DNA of 64,000 nt from Lacticaseibacillus nasuensis JCM 17158. GTDB lineage: Bacteria > Bacillota > Bacilli > Lactobacillales > Lactobacillaceae. Both the position numbers and the translations under genes were made by a program. This document shows positions 59,854-64,000 of this stretch, piece by piece (the first letter of the stretch is position 1; each line of letters opens with the position of its first letter). Under the pieces are notes generated by a model. That model did not search any database and had not been told where the DNA came from. It saw only the letters and a program-made list of their open reading frames with translations. Where the stretch lies: contig NZ_AZDJ01000032.1 in NCBI RefSeq assembly GCF_001434705.1, positions 148,735-212,734 of the forward strand. Reading direction: 5' to 3'.

Positions 59854-61161
59854 CTATTGATTCAATGCAGCCGTAGCTTTCTTTAACGCTGTAGCCGCTG
59901 ATTCCTTATCATGCATGATTGTGCTTGGCAGGACGTTCTTTAACAAGGCGTCATTCACGTCTGGCGACAAAGGCTTCGTTTGCGATACAGATGTCGTTTG
60001 ATCTGCCAACGCAGAGAAAGTGTCGAAGATGTTCTTGCCAAAATATTTCGTGTACTTATTGCTGGATTTCATGACTGGTTCCGTCCAGATATCTTTTCTA
60101 ACTGGATCGAAACCCAGTTTAGTCCAAATCTTCACCGCCTGATTGCGGCTGGCCTTTGACCAGACGACGAACTTCGCAGCTAATTTCTTATTACGTGCTT
60201 GCGTTGTGACCATTGTACCCGTCCCACCACCACCGGCAGAGCGAAGGTCATTGGACTTAAACACAGGCATAGGCGCAATTGCAATCTTCTGGCTGAGCTT
60301 TGGCATGTGATCGGCCATCCGTTCCATATACCATGCCGGCATGGTTACGGAAGCAACATTGCCTTTATTCATTTCAGCGAAATATTGATCGTTATCCAGG
60401 TTCCCGCCAACTGCTGCACGAGCAATTTTATCTTTATAAATCCAATCTTTCTGCATCTGCAACGCGCGCGTCACCGCTGCATTATCTAGGTCAGCTTTTG
60501 AGCCTTTGATATAGTCTGCGTGTTGTTGCGAAGTCATGGCATCAAGTTGGAATGATGCAGAGTACTCTAATTCTGTCATATACTTCCCGGTTTTCGCCTT
60601 GACCTGTTCGCCTGCCTTGGTGTAATCCGCCCACGTTTTAATCTTTGTGTAATCAACACCGGCCTTTTTAAGGATGTCCGTATTGTAATACGTCACCGTT
60701 GTCCCAACGTGATAGTCAAGACCATAGTAATTCTTGCCTTTTTTGTAGTTATCCAATCGAGACTGAACCAGTTTGTTCATGTATGGCTTTAATTCTGCGT
60801 TCAGAGGATAATACGTTGGATTTTTCCCTTTCAATTGCGTCGCAGTTTGGCTCAGCTCGACATCGACTATGTCCGGTGCCCCTGATCCGGAGCGAAGTGC
60901 AACAGTCAACTTCTGGTATTCAGTAGCATACGGTAGCACGCTCACCTTCAGTGCAATCTTTTGCTTATGGGTCTTGTTCCAAGCTTTTGCGGCATCTTTA
61001 TAAAAATTTCCTTGTGCATCAACAAAGGTCCAAAACGTCATTTTAGTCGCACCGCTGGCAGTTTTTTCAGACTCATTGTTGCTACCACAAGCCGTCAACA
61101 TCATCACGCTACCAAGTATTAATGCGCCAGTTACTATTGTCTTTTTCCTGCCGATTCTCAT
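59854..61161 (-). CDS. Second AraN-like substrate-binding lipoprotein (orphan)
   Basis: A 435-residue CUT1 binding protein starting at ATG 61161 (TAGGAGG). Lipobox MMLTACGSN. It aligns over its full length with the araN product at 50441-51766 (LTFWTFVDGQG / MTFWTFVDAQG, GLDYHVG, SVTMPAWYM, GGGGTGTMVT), roughly two-thirds identical by eye, but its DNA is clearly lower in GC. No permeases are adjacent, so it probably docks on AraPQ with altered specificity. It follows the ROK kinase gene by 10 bases. Confidence 0.92.
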   Translation of the reverse strand: MRIGRKKTIVTGALILGSVMMLTACGSNNESEKTASGATKMTFWTFVDAQGNFYKDAAKAWNKTHKQKIALKVSVLPYATEYQKLTVALRSGSGAPDIVDVELSQTATQLKGKNPTYYPLNAELKPYMNKLVQSRLDNYKKGKNYYGLDYHVGTTVTYYNTDILKKAGVDYTKIKTWADYTKAGEQVKAKTGKYMTELEYSASFQLDAMTSQQHADYIKGSKADLDNAAVTRALQMQKDWIYKDKIARAAVGGNLDNDQYFAEMNKGNVASVTMPAWYMERMADHMPKLSQKIAIAPMPVFKSNDLRSAGGGGTGTMVTTQARNKKLAAKFVVWSKASRNQAVKIWTKLGFDPVRKDIWTEPVMKSSNKYTKYFGKNIFDTFSALADQTTSVSQTKPLSPDVNDALLKNVLPSTIMHDKESAATALKKATAALNQ

Positions 61162-61171
61162 GTCTATCCTC

Positions 61172-62125
61172 CTATTTTTGTTCATCCACGATACGAAAGC
61201 CAAGAATCGCCGCGCCAAGAGTCGCAATTCGGCGTGGATCCAGGCGGCTAACTCTAATCCCATAAGGCAAAAATCTGGTCGAAATAGGGTCAATCAGTGG
61301 CAGTAAGTGATTCATAAACCAACCATCACTGACAACTCCCCCACCCAAGACAATCGCTTCAGGATTGGAAACCCGTATTAAGCTAGTTAGCAACGCGGCA
61401 ACCGCGCGCAGTGCGTTTCCGACAACCTGCGTAGCAACTGGATCGTGGTGGTCATATGCCGCAAATAACTTATCTGCATCAATCCGACCAGTGGCATTAA
61501 TTTTTAGTTGAGAGGTTTGGCCAGCCTGAATAGCCTCGCAAGCACGCTCACTCATTCCAAGGCCAGATGCTAGTGGTTCGACACAGCCGTATCGGCCACA
61601 AAGGCAGAGAACCTTACTATTCATGTCTACGGTCATATGACCGATTTCGCCACCGTTATACTGCGAGCCGTTCACAATATGGCCCTGATCAACAATTCTA
61701 CCTGCAATCCCGGTACCAATATTTAAAAAGATAAATGAATCCGTCTCTTTACCCACACCATCTTTTTGTTCAGCCACCGTTGCACAATACACATCATTGC
61801 CAATTGCAACGGGAAGCCCGAATCTTTTGCTTAAGATGACCGCCAGCGCCGTCGGTTCAGCTCGGCGAACATCAATCTCCTTCCAGATCCCCGTCTGTGG
61901 GTTTACGATGCCAACAATACTAATTGCAATGGCTTCAACATGACCAATCGAACCACTGGTCAAGTATTCCTCTATCCCAGATTCAATTAATGCTGTCGTC
62001 GCACTTTGGGATTTCATTGTCGATGGTAGCCTCAATGAATGCAACACCGCGCCAGCGCGATCCACCTCACTAACAAGCACTTTTGTCCCGCCGACATCCA
62101 CAACAAGTACAGTTTCTCTTGTCAC
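61172..62125 (-). CDS. ROK-family sugar kinase
   Basis: A 317-residue kinase: VDVGGTKVLVSEVD (phosphate-binding), NIGTGIAGRIV, GHMTVD and the ROK zinc motif CLCGRYGCVEP. No N-terminal helix-turn-helix, so it is a kinase and not a repressor. It probably phosphorylates a hexose (glucose or a similar sugar). Lower GC than its neighbours, like the binding-protein gene downstream. Two cre-like sites lie in its promoter region. Confidence 0.9.
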   Translation of the reverse strand: MTRETVLVVDVGGTKVLVSEVDRAGAVLHSLRLPSTMKSQSATTALIESGIEEYLTSGSIGHVEAIAISIVGIVNPQTGIWKEIDVRRAEPTALAVILSKRFGLPVAIGNDVYCATVAEQKDGVGKETDSFIFLNIGTGIAGRIVDQGHIVNGSQYNGGEIGHMTVDMNSKVLCLCGRYGCVEPLASGLGMSERACEAIQAGQTSQLKINATGRIDADKLFAAYDHHDPVATQVVGNALRAVAALLTSLIRVSNPEAIVLGGGVVSDGWFMNHLLPLIDPISTRFLPYGIRVSRLDPRRIATLGAAILGFRIVDEQK

Positions 62126-62149
62126 AGCCTCGCCCCCTTACAACTAGAC

Positions 62150-62163
62150 TGTAAGCGCTATAT
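62150..62163 (-). promoter_or_regulatory. cre-like site 1 upstream of the ROK gene
   Basis: TGTAAGCGCTATAT fits the cre core TGNAANCGNTNNCA except at the last two positions. It lies 25 bases before the ROK start codon. Confidence 0.45.
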
Positions 62164-62172
62164 TAGGGACAA

Positions 62173-62187
62173 ATCAAACGCTTTCAT
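62173..62187 (-). promoter_or_regulatory. cre-like site 2 upstream of the ROK gene
   Basis: On the minus strand ATGAAAGCGTTTGAT, a cre match with one mismatch (A for C near the end). Two sites 23 bases apart suggest CcpA control of the ROK/binding-protein pair. Confidence 0.55.
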
Positions 62188-62274
62188 TGCTAATTTGTAC
62201 CTTTTCTTACGTAAACCGTAATAATACCGGGCAAATTTTTACATTGATAAATATTTTCTCGATCTTTACCATGA

Positions 62275-62303
62275 AAAAAAGCACCGCCTCTAGCGATGCT
62301 TTT
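62275..62303 (-). terminator. Rho-independent terminator of galM
   Basis: AAAAGCA-CC-GC, loop CTCTA, GC-GA-TGCTTTT: the minus strand ends in T7. It lies 20 bases after the galM stop codon. Confidence 0.85.
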
Positions 62304-62322
62304 CTCGGTATTATTCGTCTGT

Positions 62323-63339
62323 TTAATAGCTGAAGTGATACCGAATCTGTTCGTGCCGTGGCTGGTCCGGGCTCAGCGTGATATCGCCGAACTTTGGGTC
62401 ATCGATGGCACTCGGTGCGGTTTGTGCCTCCATCGCGATGCCGATGTAAGGCCGCGACGTCTTTTCGCCAAAGTTGAGCTCTGTACCGAACTTGTTGGCC
62501 GTAAACACGACCAAGGCGTTACGATCGGAGAATTCCTGAACCGTGATGGCGCCTTGTGTCAGCGTTGCCACTGGCTCATCCGTCGCATGGGCCGGGATCG
62601 CAAAGATGTCGTCGAAGCCCTTTTCCTCAGTCCATTGCATTTCAGCCAAGGCGTCGCCAAGGTTCGTCACGCGACTGAAGTCAAACCCGCTGTGCAAGTT
62701 TGCCAGCAACTCCCCGGTTGGCACCTTGTTGGCCTGGACCTCGTAGTGCTGTGCGGAATTCAGCGTCAACAGGTGGTTTTGAATCGTGTCATCGCCGGCG
62801 TTAAGGTTCCAATAGGCGTGGTTAGTCGGATTAAACAGCGTTGGTGCCGAACTGGTAGCGGCGTAGTCAATGGTGACAAAATCGTCTTCACCCAGCGTGT
62901 AGGTCACCGTCACATCAACGTCACCAGGAAACCCGTCGTCCGCGCTGGTCACGTGTAGCGTTAGCTTCACCGTGTCCGCGCTGGCGTCGGCTTGCCACAT
63001 TCGGGTGCTAAACCCGTTTGGCCCACCATGCAGTGTTGTCGTGCCTTCGTTGGCAGGCAGGTTCACTACTTGCCCGTTTTGCTTATAGTGCCCCTGACCA
63101 ATTCGCCCGGCCACCCGGCCAATAGTCTTGCTGTGATAACTGCCCGGATCCGCATAACCAGAAATATCCGGGGAGCTCAACAACAGGTTTTGATGCCCTG
63201 CCGCTGTTGGCACTTCCAACTTGTACCACGTTGCCCCATAATCGAGCACCGTCATGCGCACGCCATGCTTGTTCTCAATTGTATACGCGGTGACGGCAGC
63301 GCCGCGCACCGTCCCAAAAGCTTCTGTTGTTAATCCCAT
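62323..63339 (-). CDS. galM: Aldose 1-epimerase
   Basis: A 338-residue mutarotase starting at ATG 63339 (AAGGAGG). RVAGRIGQGHYKQNG, LHGGPNGFSTRMW (His), FNPTNHAYWNLNAG (His and Asn of the active site) and TSRPYIGIAMEAQTAP (catalytic Glu region) are present. It interconverts alpha and beta anomers of sugars such as galactose or arabinose released by the glycosidases. Its upstream region has an AraR-like box (63367) and a cre-like site (63414). Confidence 0.94.
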   Translation of the reverse strand: MGLTTEAFGTVRGAAVTAYTIENKHGVRMTVLDYGATWYKLEVPTAAGHQNLLLSSPDISGYADPGSYHSKTIGRVAGRIGQGHYKQNGQVVNLPANEGTTTLHGGPNGFSTRMWQADASADTVKLTLHVTSADDGFPGDVDVTVTYTLGEDDFVTIDYAATSSAPTLFNPTNHAYWNLNAGDDTIQNHLLTLNSAQHYEVQANKVPTGELLANLHSGFDFSRVTNLGDALAEMQWTEEKGFDDIFAIPAHATDEPVATLTQGAITVQEFSDRNALVVFTANKFGTELNFGEKTSRPYIGIAMEAQTAPSAIDDPKFGDITLSPDQPRHEQIRYHFSY

Positions 63340-63366
63340 CGTGTCCTCCTTGTTCATTGCCGGTAA

Positions 63367-63384
63367 AATTTGTCCGGTCATTAC
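63367..63384. promoter_or_regulatory. AraR-like box upstream of galM
   Basis: AATTTGTCCGGTCATTAC shares ATTTGTCCGG with the boxes at 53362 and 58472 and lies 28 bases before the galM start. Confidence 0.45.
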
Positions 63385-63413
63385 CGTTTATGTTAGGCGA
63401 CGCACCAGCGATG

Positions 63414-63427
63414 GTCAAGCGCTTTCA
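63414..63427 (-). promoter_or_regulatory. cre-like site upstream of galM
   Basis: On the minus strand TGAAAGCGCTTGAC, one mismatch to the cre consensus. It lies 75-90 bases upstream of galM, probably upstream of its promoter. Confidence 0.5.
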
Positions 63428-63461
63428 GTGCGCAAATTTGCGTAAATCCTCCGAGCACGCC

Positions 63462-63502
63462 AAATGCCCTGCCGACTCAAACTGAGTCGCCAGGGCATTT
63501 TG
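63462..63502. terminator. Long hairpin, possible terminator
   Basis: AAATGCCCTG-C-CGACTCA and TGAGTCG-C-CAGGGCATTT pair around AAC; the plus side ends TTTT. It begins the hairpin cluster 63462-63870 and separates galM from upstream sequences. Confidence 0.7.
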
Positions 63503-63510
63503 GTGCCACC

Positions 63511-63597
63511 GGGCAAGTGATCTGCTTGCCCCACTCGGTAGCTTGCCGGCCTGCTACCGAGGGCCCCCCCCGCGCGTTCGCGACGGACGCGGCGGGG
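63511..63597. repeat. Three consecutive hairpins
   Basis: GGGCAAG/CTTGCCC (63511-63531), CTCGGTAGC/GCTACCGAG (63534-63561) and CCCCGCGCGT/ACGC-GGCGGGG (63568-63597) follow each other without gaps. No coding frame of interest covers them. Confidence 0.8.
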
Positions 63598-63603
63598 CAA
63601 TGA

Positions 63604-63741
63604 TTGTCATGGGATGTAGGCAAGCGGCTGGGGCCAAAGACCTGGCGTGGTACGGGTGACACACCGCCGAAGCAGTACGAGCCAGTAGCACATGTGGCGC
63701 AGCCTGTGAGCGCCGCTTGCAATTTACATACCCATGACGGA
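63604..63741. repeat. Structured repeat, copy 1 (73 bp core 63633-63705)
   Basis: The core 63633-63705 (starting GCCAAAGACCTGGCGTGG) is flanked by arms that pair over more than 20 positions: TTGTC-ATGGG-ATGTA-GCAAGCGGC with GCCGCTTGC-TACAT-CCCAT-GACGGACAA. Within the core CTGGC and GTAC pair with GTAC and GCCAG. Confidence 0.85.
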
Positions 63742-63870
63742 CAAGGGTGACGGGCAGCAGCCTCCTCGGGAAACGGCCAAAGACCTGGCGTGGTACGGGT
63801 GACACGCCGCCGAAGCAGCACGAGCCAGTAGCACATGTGGCGCAGCCTAATTGAGGAGGGTAAAGCTCAC
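63742..63870. repeat. Structured repeat, copy 2 (73 bp core 63776-63848)
   Basis: The core differs from copy 1 at only two positions, but the flanking arms are different and still complementary: GGTGA and CCTCCTC with GAGGAGG and TCACC. The core ends at the stop codon of a short minus-strand frame. Confidence 0.8.
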
Positions 63871-63975
63871 CAAAGCGTTTGAGTCTGTAGCCCACAAGCT
63901 TGGATCAGCCACAGATTCGCCGGCTCCGGTGAGTAGGTCAAATTGCTTGTGTTGGATCATTTGCCCTACACCCAT
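63847..63975 (-). CDS. Short open frame of unknown significance (or gene remnant)
   Basis: A 42-codon frame (ATG 63975, stop TAG 63849-63847) ending VSFTLLN. Codon use looks like that of real genes, but there is no clear RBS (only AGGG before an internal ATG at 63960) and an in-frame TGA lies 10 codons upstream. It may be the tail of a damaged gene that continues right of the window, a small protein, or chance. It is listed because the adjacent structured repeat begins exactly at its stop codon. Confidence 0.3.
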   Translation of the reverse strand: MGVGQMIQHKQFDLLTGAGESVADPSLWATDSNALVSFTLLN

Positions 63976-64000
63976 ATAAAGCGCTCAGCTCAGAAAAGTG

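Overview
The window is a piece of a high-GC (roughly 60% by eye) Firmicute chromosome, most probably a member of the Lactobacillaceae. This rests on the heterodimeric LacL/LacM beta-galactosidase, the lactobacillus-type araA/araB/araD set, strong AGGAGG ribosome binding sites, a T-box in front of trpS, and lipoprotein signals typical of low-complexity Gram-positive surface proteins. I cannot name the species from sequence alone. No phage, plasmid, CRISPR or complete insertion sequence was recognised.

Layout. Positions 1-2705 (minus): PHP phosphatase, an HExxH protein of unknown function, a sirtuin and a TMEM175-like channel cut by the left edge. Positions 2796-3901 (plus): a PEBP/YbhB protein and a dihydrofolate-reductase-fold protein. 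Positions 3934-5934 (minus): a secreted DUF1002 protein and a family 2 glycosyltransferase. Positions 6025-11003 (minus): a polyphosphate operon, HD-type Ppx, Ppk1 and a second Ppx, with a structured repeat between the last two. Positions 11004-20268: a MATE exporter, DUF2200, TPM and LemA proteins, trpS behind a T-box, a flavin disulfide oxidoreductase, and a two-gene osmoprotectant ABC transporter. Positions 20490-28692: HelD-like RNA polymerase-recycling helicase, CPBP protease, tRNA-Thr, HD hydrolase, UvrA2, NagA and a GNAT acetyltransferase. Positions 28689-32336: envelope proteins (zinc-ribbon membrane protein, DUF4767 lipoprotein, beta-lactamase-like lipoprotein, metal-binding lipoprotein). 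Positions 32518-35511: a DUF3800 protein with a long disordered linker, and NrnA.

Positions 35552-63339 form a large L-arabinan/arabinose catabolic region. A lipoprotein endo-arabinanase (GH43) and an AraNPQ-type ABC importer (no ATPase in the cluster) would deliver arabino-oligosaccharides. Two GH51 and one further GH43 arabinofuranosidase, a GH127 beta-L-arabinofuranosidase, a GH27 enzyme and LacLM would trim them and the attached galactose. AraA, AraB and AraD convert L-arabinose to D-xylulose 5-phosphate. Regulators are a GntR/LacI-type AraR, an AraC-family protein divergent from GH127, and probably CcpA through cre-like sites. An orphan paralogue of the arabinose binding protein sits with a ROK sugar kinase in a lower-GC patch (59854-62125) that looks acquired.

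The most unusual signal is a set of long structured intergenic repeats. Three complete ~123 bp hairpin units and one collapsed unit lie in tandem at 41363-41774, and their core recurs at 7118-7185 with compensatory arm changes. A perfect 110 bp duplication brackets that second copy. A different tandem hairpin pair with a conserved 73 bp core lies at 63604-63870. Several of these elements begin exactly at the stop codon of a gene.
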